64,000 nucleotides of DNA, taken from the NCBI GenBank assembly GCA_900543305.1, contig UQQZ01000002.1:1-64000 (forward strand). Direction: 5' to 3'. Shown here piece after piece: positions 54,904 through 64,000 of this stretch (position 1 is its first letter; the number at the start of each line of letters is the position of its first letter). The position numbers and the translations under genes are program-made. The stretch is from an uncultured Oscillospiraceae bacterium (GTDB lineage: Bacteria; Bacillota; Clostridia; Oscillospirales; Acutalibacteraceae). Below the pieces are notes generated by a model that saw nothing but the letters and a program-made list of their open reading frames with translations, was not told where the DNA came from and searched no databases.

Positions 54904-56579
54904 CAGAACAAGCCGTGGATGACAGCGTTTTCATCCACATCAATCTTTTCCGCTGCGGGTACCTTGGGCAGGCCGGGCATGGTCATAATGTCTCCGGCGT
55001 ATGCCACTACAAACCCGGCGCCATTGGAAAGCTTCAGATCCCGAATGGTGATGGAGAAGTCTGTGGGACGGCCCAGCAGCTTGGCGTTGTCGGAAAGAGA
55101 GTATTGGGTTTTTGCAATACACACGGGCATGGAGTCACCACCCAAGGCTTTGATGTCCTTCAAAGACTTCATCGCCTGATTGGTATAAGTGACATCTTTA
55201 GCTCCATAAATCGTGGTGGCAATGGTATGGATTTTTTCCTCTACGGTGGCATCATCGGGATAAATGGGCGCAAAATGCGTCTTACCCTCGTTTTCTTCCA
55301 TCACTTTGCAGATGGTCTTCGCCAGCTCTACGCCGCCTTCGCCGCCTTTGGCAAAGACTTCGGAAAGCGCATAAGATACCCCCAACTCTTGGCAGCAGCG
55401 GTCTACCACCTGGAGTTCTGCGTCGGTGTCGGTGCCGAAGCGGTTGATGGCAACCACTACAGGCACACCGTATTTACCCATGTTTTCGACATGTGCTTTC
55501 AGATTGACAATACCCTTTTCCAGAGCGGGAACATTTTCCGTAGCCAAATCCGCTTTTGCAACACCGCCGTTGTATTTCAGAGCACGAACTGTAGCGACCA
55601 CCACCACACAGGAAGGTGCCAGCCCAGCCATACGGCACTTGATGTCCATAAACTTTTCCGCGCCCAAATCCGAGCCGAAGCCTGCTTCCGTGATGCAATA
55701 ATCGGCCAGTTTCAAAGCCAGACGAGTGGCCCGGACAGAGTTGCAGCCATGTGCAATGTTGGCGAAAGGACCGCCATGCATGATAGCAGGGGTACCTTCA
55801 ATGGTTTGAACCAGGTTAGGATTGACAGCGTCCCGCAAAAGGGCAGCCATGGCGCCTTCCGCTTTAATATCCCGAGCATACACAGGTTTGCCATCGTAGG
55901 TATAAGCGATCAAGATATTGCCCAGACGACGCTTGAGATCGTTCATATCTTTGGCCAAGCAGAGAATCGCCATAACCTCGGATGCCACGGTGATGATGAA
56001 CCCGTCTTCCCGGGGCACACCGTTGATCTTGCCGCCCAGACCGACGATCACGTTCCGCAGGGCACGGTCGTTCATATCCAGGCAGCGTTTAATCTGGATC
56101 CGCCGGGGGTCAATTCCCAGGGGATTTCCCTGCTGCAAGTGGTTGTCGAGCATGGCGCAGCAGAGATTATTGGCAGAAGTAATGGCGTGCATATCTCCTG
56201 TAAAGTGGAGATTGATATCTTCCATGGGGAGAACCTGGGCGTAACCGCCGCCAGCAGCGCCGCCCTTGATCCCAAAAACAGGCCCCAGAGAAGGTTCCCG
56301 CAAAGCGATAATGGCATTTTTCCCGATTTTCGCCATGGCCTGGCCCAATCCGGCGGTGGTGGTAGTTTTGCCTTCCCCGGCGGGGGTGGGATTGATGGCC
56401 GTCACCAGGACCAGTTTCCCGTCCGGCCGGTCTGCCAAACGGGCAAAGGCCTGCTCGTTGATCTTGGCCTTATATTTTCCATAGAGCTCCAACTCATCTT
56501 CCAGAATTCCCAACTTTTGGGCAATTTCCGTAATGGGCTTAAGCGTTGTGCTTTGAGCGATCTCGATGTCTGATAACAT
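54903..56579 (-). CDS. fhs: formate-tetrahydrofolate ligase
   Basis: 558 residues, full length. The P-loop [18 protein letters not shown] and the substrate motifs [19 protein letters not shown] and [14 protein letters not shown] are intact. It forms 10-formyl-THF from formate, ATP and THF; FolD at 47.9-48.8 kb continues the route. First gene of the operon with a clear promoter. Confidence 0.98.
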   Translation of the reverse strand: MLSDIEIAQSTTLKPITEIAQKLGILEDELELYGKYKAKINEQAFARLADRPDGKLVLVTAINPTPAGEGKTTTTAGLGQAMAKIGKNAIIALREPSLGPVFGIKGGAAGGGYAQVLPMEDINLHFTGDMHAITSANNLCCAMLDNHLQQGNPLGIDPRRIQIKRCLDMNDRALRNVIVGLGGKINGVPREDGFIITVASEVMAILCLAKDMNDLKRRLGNILIAYTYDGKPVYARDIKAEGAMAALLRDAVNPNLVQTIEGTPAIMHGGPFANIAHGCNSVRATRLALKLADYCITEAGFGSDLGAEKFMDIKCRMAGLAPSCVVVVATVRALKYNGGVAKADLATENVPALEKGIVNLKAHVENMGKYGVPVVVAINRFGTDTDAELQVVDRCCQELGVSYALSEVFAKGGEGGVELAKTICKVMEENEGKTHFAPIYPDDATVEEKIHTIATTIYGAKDVTYTNQAMKSLKDIKALGGDSMPVCIAKTQYSLSDNAKLLGRPTDFSITIRDLKLSNGAGFVVAYAGDIMTMPGLPKVPAAEKIDVDENAVIHGLF

Positions 56580-56640
56580 GCTTTCCCACTCACCTTTCCG
56601 GCCTTTGAAGGGCCATGAACTAGAATATCTTTGCCACTTG

Positions 56641-56669
56641 ATTATAAATTATCTTGCCGAATTAGTAAA
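56641..56669 (-). promoter_or_regulatory. fhs operon promoter
   Basis: On the minus strand TTTACT (56664-56669), 17 bp, TATAAT (56641-56646). It is divergent from the rodA promoter, 18 bp away. Confidence 0.8.
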
Positions 56670-56686
56670 GCCTGAAACAAAAAAAC

Positions 56687-56715
56687 TTGCCCCTTATGCG
56701 GAGATATGCTATAAT
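56687..56715 (+). promoter_or_regulatory. rodA promoter
   Basis: TTGCCC (56687-56692), 17 bp, TATAAT (56710-56715) with extended -10 TGC, 75 bp before the ATG. Confidence 0.78.
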
Positions 56716-56790
56716 CAATTGACATAATTTAAGGATTTCACTTTCCTGACTCTCAGTGAGACATGGAATTTACGAAAGAATAGGTATCTC

Positions 56791-57981
56791 ATGATTAAAC
56801 GATGTTTTAAAGGGATTTTTGGTTATCTCAAAAAGGCCGATTTAATTTTGTGGTTTCTTCTAGCTGCGATTTCCGCTTATAGTTTGTTGCTCTTGCGAAG
56901 TGTAGACCTGGCAACTGGGTCCACTTATTTTAAAACACAGCTTTTTGCCATTGGTCTAGGTGTGGTGGGGGCTGTAGTCCTTTCCCTTATAGATTATGGA
57001 GCACTGGCAAACTTTTGGTACCTTCTAGCCGGGTTTTCCGTCTTTTTAATGGTCTATACGGCTTTGTTCGGTGAACAAGTCTTGGGCAGCGGTGGTGTGG
57101 ACGCCCGGGCGTGGATCAACATTGGAGGAAGTACCTTCCAAACCTCCGAGGCTGTAAAGATTGCATTCATTATCACCTATGCCAAACACCTGGATATTCT
57201 GCGCAAACGTGAGAAAATGGATCAGCCCTTGCAGGTGGTTCTCTTGGGATGTCATGCGCTGGTTCCTATTTTGCTCTGTCAGCTTCAGGGCGATACGGGA
57301 GCGGCTGTGGTCTTTTTTGCTGTGTTCGTCATTATGAGTTTAGCCGCTGGAGTAAAGCTTCGGTATTTTGCTTTTCTGGGAGGTTTGGTTTTAATTGCGC
57401 TGCCCCTCCTTTGGAAATTTATGATGAGCGACTACCAAAAGCAGCGTTTTATTGCCTTGTTTAATTTGGATGATCCCAATGTGCAGATGGATGCAGGCTA
57501 TCAGCAGTACCAGGGAAGAATTTCCATTGGAAGCGGAAAACTGACCGGACAAGGGCTTTTCCACGGAAGTCGTGTGGCCAGCAACAGCGTTCCCTTTCAG
57601 CAAAGCGATTACATCTTCTCGGTAGCTGGTGAGGAACTGGGATTTGTAGGATGTACACTTATCATTTTGCTTTTGCTTTTATTGATGATCAAGGTGCTTC
57701 ATGTGGCCCATTCCTCTCGGGATGAACTGGGTAAGTACATTTGCTTTGGGTACTTTGGAATTATTGCGCTGCAGTCTATCTCAAATCTAGGCATGTGCTT
57801 AGCCCTGCTGCCCGCAATGGGTGTGACTCTCCCCTTCTTTAGTGCGGGTGGTTCCTCTGCTATTTGTATGTATCTGGGATTTGGCCTGGTGCAGAGCGTG
57901 TATCTGCGTCGGAAAGAAAAAGACAGGCTGCAACTCAAGAGAAAGATTCCCCTGCGGTTTACTCCCAACAAAGTCAATTGA
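56791..57981 (+). CDS. rodA: RodA/FtsW/SpoVE family peptidoglycan polymerase
   Basis: A 396-residue SEDS protein with about ten membrane segments. Motifs: RAWINIGGSTFQTSE (QTSE where most have QPSE), the extracellular FHGSRVASNSVPFQQSDYIFSVAGEELGF, and LPFFSAGGSS near the C-terminus. SEDS proteins polymerise lipid II with a class B penicillin-binding protein. RodA is preferred over FtsW by sequence style; no pbp gene is adjacent. Confidence 0.9.
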   Translation: MIKRCFKGIFGYLKKADLILWFLLAAISAYSLLLLRSVDLATGSTYFKTQLFAIGLGVVGAVVLSLIDYGALANFWYLLAGFSVFLMVYTALFGEQVLGSGGVDARAWINIGGSTFQTSEAVKIAFIITYAKHLDILRKREKMDQPLQVVLLGCHALVPILLCQLQGDTGAAVVFFAVFVIMSLAAGVKLRYFAFLGGLVLIALPLLWKFMMSDYQKQRFIALFNLDDPNVQMDAGYQQYQGRISIGSGKLTGQGLFHGSRVASNSVPFQQSDYIFSVAGEELGFVGCTLIILLLLLLMIKVLHVAHSSRDELGKYICFGYFGIIALQSISNLGMCLALLPAMGVTLPFFSAGGSSAICMYLGFGLVQSVYLRRKEKDRLQLKRKIPLRFTPNKVN

Positions 57982-57988
57982 ATCTCTC

Positions 57989-58022
57989 AAAGCGGTGTCC
58001 TCTTTTCAAGACGCCGCTTTTA
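57989..58022 (+). terminator. first terminator after rodA
   Basis: An 11-bp stem with one mismatch (57989-57999 with 58010-58020), 10-nt loop, short T-run. Confidence 0.7.
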
Positions 58023-58043
58023 TGCCTTTCCCCCCTTGCATAG

Positions 58044-58078
58044 AAAAAAGTCCTCGGGAAAATCCCGGGGACTTTTTT
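58044..58078. terminator. bidirectional terminator
   Basis: A stem of about 16 bp (58044-58059 with 58063-58078) with one G-U/T-G pair, A-run and T-run, between rodA (+) and the ATP-grasp gene (-). Confidence 0.92.
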
Positions 58079-58082
58079 ATGC

Positions 58083-59093
58083 TCAGATTCCTTTGACAAA
58101 TTCCCGGAAACGGGGCAGCATACCGATTTTATCCGGAGTATGAGGGGGCATCTGTAAGATGTCGTAACCAGGCAAATTGTTGCCTTCCACAAAGACAGGT
58201 CCGGTAGGAGTAATGGCAACGTCCCATCCCACATAGCGCATCTGAGGAACAATCTGGGATGCCTCCAGACACATTGCTTTCGCTTCTTCCCAGTAGGGAA
58301 TGGCAAAGCCTTGAATGGTGGTATGGGTCCGAGGATGTTCCTGATAAGTATGCCGAGCCTTGTCATAGGCGGGATACTGAATCACTCCCCGATCCAGATC
58401 AATGGGGGCAAACATTCCGCCCGAGTGGAGATTGTCCACAGGACGATCGCTGTTGCCAATGCGGATATGGGCATAGACAATATGAGGACCGGTTTCGTTG
58501 AGAATGGTGACGATCCGCAGGGTATTGATGGAGCTAGGATTCATCCGGTTCATTTCTTCGTGCTGCTGAAGAACGTCTTCCACAACTCCAATTCCATCAG
58601 ATTTTAACTGATCATACATGGCGTCTAAAGAAGAAAAATCTTTTTTGGACAGCTTCTCAACGCCTTTGCCGCCACTTTCAGATCCCGGCTTTACCATGAT
58701 GGTATCGCGGTTTTCCATAAATTTAGCAAAGTCTTCTCGGCTTGCCTTAGAAAAGTCCAGCCACTGCCGGCCAATATACTTGGAAAAAGTGCTGTAGAAC
58801 TCCGCTTTATTGTCGAAGAAGTGGTAGTAGTCACGATTATTGAGAATGCTAACCAATTGGTTGTTGACGCTTCTGGTGATATAGGTAGCCCGTTGGGCGT
58901 CCGTGAGATTGTAAAATTCACAAAGCAGATAGTCGTTAAATCCTGCCCCGTAACGGATACCACATCGGACCACGTCGATCATGATGCCGATTCTATTTTT
59001 CCCTGTAATTTTATGGACCTTTCCAACGGTCCGAAACAATTCAGCGTAGTCCATATGGATCACGCAGTTAAAGAGAAATTTCAGTTTATTCAT
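58083..59093 (-). CDS. sugar-transfer-associated ATP-grasp protein
   Basis: 336 residues matching the ATP-grasp type linked to polysaccharide/sugar transfer (PF14397). Visible ATP-grasp motifs: TIMVKPGSESGGKGVEKL (ATP-binding loop), NTLRIVTIL, and the Mg-binding end DVAITPTGPVFVEGNNLPGYD. Relatives sit in capsule or teichoic-acid-like loci; here it follows a DUF3006 protein and a metallo-hydrolase. Substrate unknown. GGAGG precedes the ATG. Confidence 0.83.
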   Translation of the reverse strand: MNKLKFLFNCVIHMDYAELFRTVGKVHKITGKNRIGIMIDVVRCGIRYGAGFNDYLLCEFYNLTDAQRATYITRSVNNQLVSILNNRDYYHFFDNKAEFYSTFSKYIGRQWLDFSKASREDFAKFMENRDTIMVKPGSESGGKGVEKLSKKDFSSLDAMYDQLKSDGIGVVEDVLQQHEEMNRMNPSSINTLRIVTILNETGPHIVYAHIRIGNSDRPVDNLHSGGMFAPIDLDRGVIQYPAYDKARHTYQEHPRTHTTIQGFAIPYWEEAKAMCLEASQIVPQMRYVGWDVAITPTGPVFVEGNNLPGYDILQMPPHTPDKIGMLPRFREFVKGI

Positions 59094-59108
59094 CGATGTG
59101 GTCCTCCT

Positions 59109-59321
59109 TTACCGCTTCTTCCCGCTCCGTTTGCCGGGCTGTTTGGGAAGTTGGGTGCCCTCCTCCTCTAGGTGAAGTTCTCCCTCCTCCGTAATGGAAA
59201 GGACGCTTCCTACTTTTGCGCCAGCCGGAAGTTCCGGGATTTCAATGGCAAAGTACTTCTCCTCGCTGTCTGAACAGATAGCGAACTTTCCCTCTAAACG
59301 ATCGATTACAAGCTGTTTCAT
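59109..59321 (-). CDS. DUF3006 family small protein
   Basis: A 70-residue protein starting MKQLVIDRLEGKFAIC, the DUF3006 pattern, ending in a basic tail (PKQPGKRSGKKR). DUF3006 genes commonly neighbour ComEC-like metallo-hydrolases, as here (7 bp downstream). Function unknown. The in-frame extension to 59420 overlaps the upstream gene and was rejected because AAAGGA sits before 59321. Confidence 0.82.
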   Translation of the reverse strand: MKQLVIDRLEGKFAICSDSEEKYFAIEIPELPAGAKVGSVLSITEEGELHLEEEGTQLPKQPGKRSGKKR

Positions 59322-59328
59322 GAGATTT

Positions 59329-60309
59329 CTATCCTTTCCAATGTTCAATGGTATTCTGAATTGTATGTTCAATGAGGTGGTTGGATTGTTCTGTAGTCCA
59401 CACAGATAGCATTTCCCCATCCCAAGAAAACACCATATTTCCTTCCAAATCGGTACGGAAAATTTCTGCTCCTACCTCCTCGAGACGAGCAAGGGTTTCT
59501 GCCCGGGGCAGATTGCTGCTGTCCGGTCCCACAGAAATGACAGCATATTTTGGAGAGACAGCCTCCAGAAAACGCTGTGAGGAGGAATTTGCGCTCCCGT
59601 GATGCGATACTTTCAAAAGGTCCACATCTAAATTGGCACCCGATTTAACCAGGTCTTTCTCCGCTTCATATTCTATGTCTCCGCAGAAAAGAGCAGAAAA
59701 ACCGGCATAGTCCAGACGAAGAACCTGGGAACAATCGTTGGATAATTCGTACCTTTTCAGAGGCCCTAATACTTGGACCTCTGCCCCGGCCAAAGAAAAC
59801 GTGTCTCCCGGGTTCACAATTGTCTGGGGGACTTGTCTTCTTTCAGCAGCCTCCAGGAGATTTCTGTATTCCGGAGTTTGGCAGATGGCATCCGGCCAGG
59901 AAGAGAGAATCAGCTCTCCCACTGGAATTTCCTCAAGCACTTGAGCCAGTCCTCCGATGTGGTCACTGTCCGGATGGGAGGCGATCATATAGTCCAGCTG
60001 CTCCACTCCAATCCGCGCCAGATAATCCACAACCGTATCCCCTTTTGGATAAGTTCCCCCATCTAAAAGAGCGGTTTCTCCTTCGCACTCAATCAATAAA
60101 GCATCGGCTTTCCCCACATCCAGCACATGAAGCATCAAGGGTGCTTGTTGGGAAGGCCCCTCAAATTCGGAAATTCGATACAACTGTGCCCAAACTTTTT
60201 GACCCGTTGGAGTCAAGGAAAAAGCCAAAATGACTGCCAGGAAAGAAAGCAGAAAGTCAAACCACGATTTCCTGCGCTTTTCTCGAAGTTCCCATTCCTG
60301 ATAATTCAT
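59329..60309 (-). CDS. ComEC/Rec2-type metallo-beta-lactamase-fold hydrolase
   Basis: 326 residues with an N-terminal membrane anchor (about 16-40), so the catalytic domain is likely outside. The MBL zinc motif is SHPDSDHIGG, with DVGKADALL and SHHGSANSS completing the metal site. Related to the ComEC C-terminal domain, thought to be a nuclease. No competence gene is adjacent and the ComEC channel is absent. Confidence 0.88.
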   Translation of the reverse strand: MNYQEWELREKRRKSWFDFLLSFLAVILAFSLTPTGQKVWAQLYRISEFEGPSQQAPLMLHVLDVGKADALLIECEGETALLDGGTYPKGDTVVDYLARIGVEQLDYMIASHPDSDHIGGLAQVLEEIPVGELILSSWPDAICQTPEYRNLLEAAERRQVPQTIVNPGDTFSLAGAEVQVLGPLKRYELSNDCSQVLRLDYAGFSALFCGDIEYEAEKDLVKSGANLDVDLLKVSHHGSANSSSQRFLEAVSPKYAVISVGPDSSNLPRAETLARLEEVGAEIFRTDLEGNMVFSWDGEMLSVWTTEQSNHLIEHTIQNTIEHWKG

Positions 60310-60321
60310 GGGGAAACCCCA

Positions 60322-63054
60322 CTATTCTTCCCGATCCGAAGGATCTTCTTTTTGCATATTGCGTTCCAGCCACTGAGCATACGTGATCAATACTTGACGG
60401 GGCTTGGAGCCTTCATGGGGACCTACAACCCCCAATTGCTCCATTTCGTCAATCAATCTTCCCGCACGGGCGTAACCCAGACGGAGCCGCCGTTGCAACA
60501 GAGAGGTGGAGGCCTGTCCAGCTTCTACCACGCACTTGATTGCCTCGTCAAGCATGGGATCTCCCTGGCTGCTGTCCCCTTCGGCATTGTCATTGCCTTT
60601 GGCATCATTGGCGGCGTTACGCTCAATTTCTTCAATGACAGTCTCATCGTAATCGATGGTTTTTGTCTTTTTAACAAATTCGACTACGGAAGAGATTTCC
60701 TCGTCCGTCACGTTACAGCCCTGCACACGGATAGGTTTCTGGGCGCCCACAGGAGCAAATAACATGTCGCCATATCCCAAAAGCTTTTCCGCTCCACCAG
60801 TGTCCAGAATGGTACGGGAATCCACCGCGTTAGAAACGGTTAAAGCGATACGGCTGGGAATGTTGGCTTTGATCAAACCGGTGACAACATCCACAGAGGG
60901 TCTCTGAGTTGCCACAACCAGATGCATTCCTGCGGCTCGAGCCAGCTGAGCCAACCGGCAAATGGAATCCTCCACTTCCTTGGGCGCAGCCATCATCAAG
61001 TCTGCCAACTCGTCAATGATGATCACAATTTGCGGCATAGCAGGCATGGGTTGGCCATTTTCATCCTGATAGTTTTGAGAAGCGGCCAACGTGTTGTACC
61101 CCTTCAGGTTGCGCACGTTAAATTCGGAAAAGATCTTATATCGTTTCATCATTTCCGAAACAGCCCATCCCAATGCACCGGAAGCTTTCCGCGGATCGGT
61201 CACTACGGGGACCAGCATATGAGGCATGCCATTATATTCGGTCAACTCCACCGCTTTGGGGTCAATCATCAGGAACCTGACTTCGTCGGGTGTGGCTTTA
61301 TACAGCATGCTGATGATCAACGAGTTAATGCACACAGATTTACCGGAACCGGTGGTGCCTGCAATAAGCAGGTGGGGCATTTTCGCCAGGTCAGCGACTA
61401 CTGGCTGGCCAGCAATGTCCCGTCCCAAGGCAACCGAAAGCTTACTCTTGGAAGTCTGGAAGGAGTTGGATTCTATCAGTTCCCGCATGCGGACCATATT
61501 TCTGGTTTTGTTGGGCACTTCAATGCCCACTGCCGCTTTTCCCGGAATGGGAGCTTCAATCCGGACACCGGTAGCAGCCAGGTTAAGGGCCAGGTCATCG
61601 GCCAGATTGGTGATCTTGCTGATCTTCACTCCGGCAGCCGGTTGGATCTCATACCGCGTTACCGCAGGACCGCGACAAATATCCAGGATTTTTGTTTGGA
61701 CCCCGAAACTCTTTAAGGTATCTACTAGAATCCGTCCATTGGTCTGCAACTCTTCTGTTTCCTGGGCTGGGTTACCATGGGGGCTGACCGCCAACATGGT
61801 GACAGGCGGGAAACAGTAGGCGGTTTTAGAAGGTTCCGCCCCTGTATATTGGGCTTTTTGTGCAGGTGTGGCTTCTTTGCGTTGGTTTTGTTCCCGCTGC
61901 TCCATAAACTTTTCCGTCAGTTCCTTTACATCATCGGGCACTCGGACGGTGGTTTCTCGAGCGGGTTCTGCCGGTGCAGGAGCTGAAACCGTCTCAGAAG
62001 GCTCTGGCTTTGGCGCTGGCACAGGATCCTGTTTGGGAACAGAGGAATGGACTGTGGTTACCGGAGGGGTGGGAATATGAATCTCTTCCAGTTCCTCTAC
62101 CGCTCTTTCCAGTGCCTGAGCTCCCTCTTTTGCCTGCTTTGCAGGAGAAGGCGGTTCTTCTTGGGCGTCATCTACCCCAAACACCGCCTTTAAACGGTCC
62201 AGTTTTTCATTTTTTTGTGGCTTATCCGGTTTTTTCTTCTCTGGAGGCTTCGGGAACGGATTGGTAAATTCTGCCCGAACGGGATGAGCCGGCAAGGGTA
62301 CCTCCATTTCTCTTTCATAGAGGTCCTGTTCCAAAATCTGCCGCTCCTCTTCACGGCGCTGCCGGGCGTTTTGTAATCCATCTGACACCACATCCACCGG
62401 CTTCTTTATGGTGCGGAACAACCCTATCAAAGTGGTTCCGGTGAGAACCATGACTGCCACAAAGAGCAAAAGAATAATGATAATCCGTGCTCCCAAGTTA
62501 CCAGCGGCTCGCAGCAATGGAAGACCCAGAAGGCCTCCTACAACGCCGCCGCTGGTACCGGTATTTTCGGTGAAGAGATATCCTATGTATTGCCCAAAAT
62601 TCAGTCCGTCCGGAAGTGCGCCCCCTCCAAATATAAATCCGGTTGCGCAGAAAAGGACGATCACCAAAACAGTCATCCAGACCTTCCCGCTGATCGAACC
62701 CCGTGGTTTATCCAATGCGGTAATCACTGCCACATAGATCATCAGAACCGGCCAGAGCAGTGCCCAGCTTCCAAAGAGACCTAAAATCGCCGTATGGGCC
62801 CAATGCCACAGATTATCTCCCGGAATCAAAACCAGGCATCCCAAAAGAATCGCACAGGCAAACAATACCACGGCGCGAACCTGATTTTTCTGGCGAATGG
62901 CCTCTGCGGTCACATGGGAATTTTGACCGGAACGAGTTCCTTTAGTTCCTCCAGTCCGTTTTTTTCCGGAAGGTGTTTTTGAAGTCCTGGTTGCACTTCT
63001 AGTTGCACTTTTGGTTGCAGGCCTCTTTTTTGAAGTTGTCTTTTTCGCTGGCAA
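60322..63054 (-). CDS. ftsK: DNA translocase FtsK/SpoIIIE
   Basis: 910 residues. A basic Lys/Thr/Arg/Ala tail (about 1-45) precedes four membrane segments (about 60-225), an acidic/proline-rich linker (about 230-400), and the motor: Walker [12 protein letters not shown], Walker [12 protein letters not shown], and a C-terminal gamma winged helix ([19 protein letters not shown]). Moves DNA through the septum or into the spore. TTG start with GGAGGGG upstream. Downstream of uppP. Confidence 0.95.
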   Translation of the reverse strand: MPAKKTTSKKRPATKSATRSATRTSKTPSGKKRTGGTKGTRSGQNSHVTAEAIRQKNQVRAVVLFACAILLGCLVLIPGDNLWHWAHTAILGLFGSWALLWPVLMIYVAVITALDKPRGSISGKVWMTVLVIVLFCATGFIFGGGALPDGLNFGQYIGYLFTENTGTSGGVVGGLLGLPLLRAAGNLGARIIIILLLFVAVMVLTGTTLIGLFRTIKKPVDVVSDGLQNARQRREEERQILEQDLYEREMEVPLPAHPVRAEFTNPFPKPPEKKKPDKPQKNEKLDRLKAVFGVDDAQEEPPSPAKQAKEGAQALERAVEELEEIHIPTPPVTTVHSSVPKQDPVPAPKPEPSETVSAPAPAEPARETTVRVPDDVKELTEKFMEQREQNQRKEATPAQKAQYTGAEPSKTAYCFPPVTMLAVSPHGNPAQETEELQTNGRILVDTLKSFGVQTKILDICRGPAVTRYEIQPAAGVKISKITNLADDLALNLAATGVRIEAPIPGKAAVGIEVPNKTRNMVRMRELIESNSFQTSKSKLSVALGRDIAGQPVVADLAKMPHLLIAGTTGSGKSVCINSLIISMLYKATPDEVRFLMIDPKAVELTEYNGMPHMLVPVVTDPRKASGALGWAVSEMMKRYKIFSEFNVRNLKGYNTLAASQNYQDENGQPMPAMPQIVIIIDELADLMMAAPKEVEDSICRLAQLARAAGMHLVVATQRPSVDVVTGLIKANIPSRIALTVSNAVDSRTILDTGGAEKLLGYGDMLFAPVGAQKPIRVQGCNVTDEEISSVVEFVKKTKTIDYDETVIEEIERNAANDAKGNDNAEGDSSQGDPMLDEAIKCVVEAGQASTSLLQRRLRLGYARAGRLIDEMEQLGVVGPHEGSKPRQVLITYAQWLERNMQKEDPSDREE

Positions 63055-63111
63055 TTGTCTCCCCTCCCATCTCAGCGCGTGTTTTCCAATTTCCTAAATA
63101 AAGGATCCATG

Positions 63112-64000
63112 TTATAGGGGCAAACCGGTAAAGAGGTTTTTGCCCACAATATGCTCAATAATCCCAATAATCGTAATCAAGGCGCCTACGATCAGCGTGT
63201 AGAAAGCGAAGATCTCCAACTTGTTGGTGGTGACGATCCATTTCAACAGCTTGATGGCTAAGAAACCCACGACGGCAGCGGTGATGACTCCTGCGATCAG
63301 CGGAGCGGCCCCTACGGCATCGGCCTGCTCACCCATATCCAACAGGGAAACCAATGCCGCTGCTGCGATGGAGGGAATTCCCAGCACAAACGAATAGTCC
63401 AGTGCAGTTTGCTGATTGATGCCCCGGAGCAGCCCTACCGACAAGGTAGAGCCAGAGCGGGACAAGCCGGGAAAGACGGCAGCCAGACATTGCATGATGC
63501 CGATCAAAATAGCGTCTATGGTATGTATTTTTCTCCGTCCGTTGCTGCGAACCACCTTGCCGGAAGCATCCCGATGGCGCTTGGCTTTTACTTGCCTGTT
63601 GGCTTTGATCCCCAGGAACAACAAAGTGCTGGTTGCCAGCAGAGCTAACCCTTCCACCACGATGTCGGAATCGGAACCCAGTGTCTCCGAAAGCCCTTTG
63701 ATATCCATTCCAGTGCCGGGGATAGGCAGGAATAGCAGGAACAGGGGGATCAGCCCGATGATCAGCATAAAGATCAAGCGACGGTCATGATTCATTTCGC
63801 TCCACCGGAAACGCCGGTGAACAAGATCTCCGCACAGGGCGATAAACTCTTTGATAAGCCGCCAAATCAGTTTGCGGTAGACAAACACCACAGCAATCAA
63901 GGTGCCAAGATGCAGCATCACATCAAATAGGATTCCCGGCAATTCGATCCCAAAAAGGTGTTTGGAAATGGACAAGTGACCACTGCTGGAAACAGGCAGG
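63112..64000 (-). CDS. uppP: undecaprenyl-diphosphatase (N-terminus beyond window)
   Basis: Open to the window edge; 295 residues visible. LPVSSSGHL at the visible N-terminus and FPGLSRSGSTLSVGLLRG are the two signature regions of the BacA/UppP family. Several membrane segments follow. Recycles undecaprenyl pyrophosphate for wall synthesis. Perhaps only about 20-40 residues are missing; a TTG at 63975 is internal. Confidence 0.95.
   Translation of the reverse strand, partial: LPVSSSGHLSISKHLFGIELPGILFDVMLHLGTLIAVVFVYRKLIWRLIKEFIALCGDLVHRRFRWSEMNHDRRLIFMLIIGLIPLFLLFLPIPGTGMDIKGLSETLGSDSDIVVEGLALLATSTLLFLGIKANRQVKAKRHRDASGKVVRSNGRRKIHTIDAILIGIMQCLAAVFPGLSRSGSTLSVGLLRGINQQTALDYSFVLGIPSIAAAALVSLLDMGEQADAVGAAPLIAGVITAAVVGFLAIKLLKWIVTTNKLEIFAFYTLIVGALITIIGIIEHIVGKNLFTGLPL

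Overview
The window is a housekeeping segment of a Gram-positive chromosome, most likely a Clostridia member of the Oscillospiraceae/Ruminococcaceae type. The evidence is gene content and regulation: a lysine riboswitch, a tyrosine T-box, an L19 mRNA leader, a CD1247-like zinc-ribbon protein, a SpoVK/CbbX-type AAA protein, YqeG, the pair YfmF/YfmH, strong GGAGG ribosome binding sites and sigma-A type promoters (TTGACA, 17 bp, TATAAT). The genus cannot be fixed from the sequence alone. I see no insertion sequence, prophage, CRISPR array, plasmid gene or rRNA operon.

Layout. 1-11.1 kb (mostly + strand): the end of an M3 oligopeptidase, two TIM-barrel sugar isomerase/epimerase-like proteins, a flavin reductase-like protein and an ABC-F ATPase; then on the minus strand a two-domain AAA gene that looks split by a frameshift, and aroD; then an IlvD/Edd dehydratase paired with a KDPG-type aldolase. 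11.1-17.4 kb (minus): a CD1247-like protein, efp, pepQ, yqeG, rpsU, a HAD phosphatase, a tRNA-Val/Asp/Thr cluster, hslO, a methyltransferase and a YerC/TrpR-like regulator. 17.4-25.3 kb (minus): tig, clpP, clpX, lon, engB, lysA, a proteostasis block. 25.4-35.1 kb (minus): thrC and a phosphoesterase; rplS, two tandem lepB genes, rbgA, rnhB, yraN and an M19 dipeptidase; then a radical-SAM pair. queA (35.1-36.2 kb) follows. 36.2-39.8 kb (+): a lysine riboswitch ahead of asd, dapA, dapB and a free-standing aspartokinase-type ACT protein.

40.5-49.9 kb (minus): T-box-controlled tyrS, then in transcription order lgt, folD, dxs, tlyA, nadK, argR, recN. 49.9-52.5 kb: the M16 pair yfmF/yfmH. 52.6-56.6 kb: fhs, tsaE, tsaB, rpiB, upp as one tightly overlapping operon. 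56.8-58.0 kb (+): a RodA/FtsW protein. 58.1-64 kb (minus): uppP (cut by the window edge), ftsK/spoIIIE, a ComEC-like metallo-hydrolase, a DUF3006 protein and an ATP-grasp enzyme.

The genes mostly serve translation (efp with yfmF/H, rplS, rpsU, tRNAs, tsaB/E, queA, tyrS, tlyA, rbgA, engB), protein quality control (tig, clpXP, lon, hslO), lysine/diaminopimelate supply (riboswitch operon plus lysA) and envelope growth (rodA, uppP, lgt, lepB). I found no convincing new multi-gene system. The items most worth a second look are the split ClpB-D2-like/SpoVK AAA gene, the stand-alone ACT protein under the lysine riboswitch, an apparent CUG start in tlyA, tandem signal peptidases, and the histone-H1-like tails of trigger factor and FtsK.
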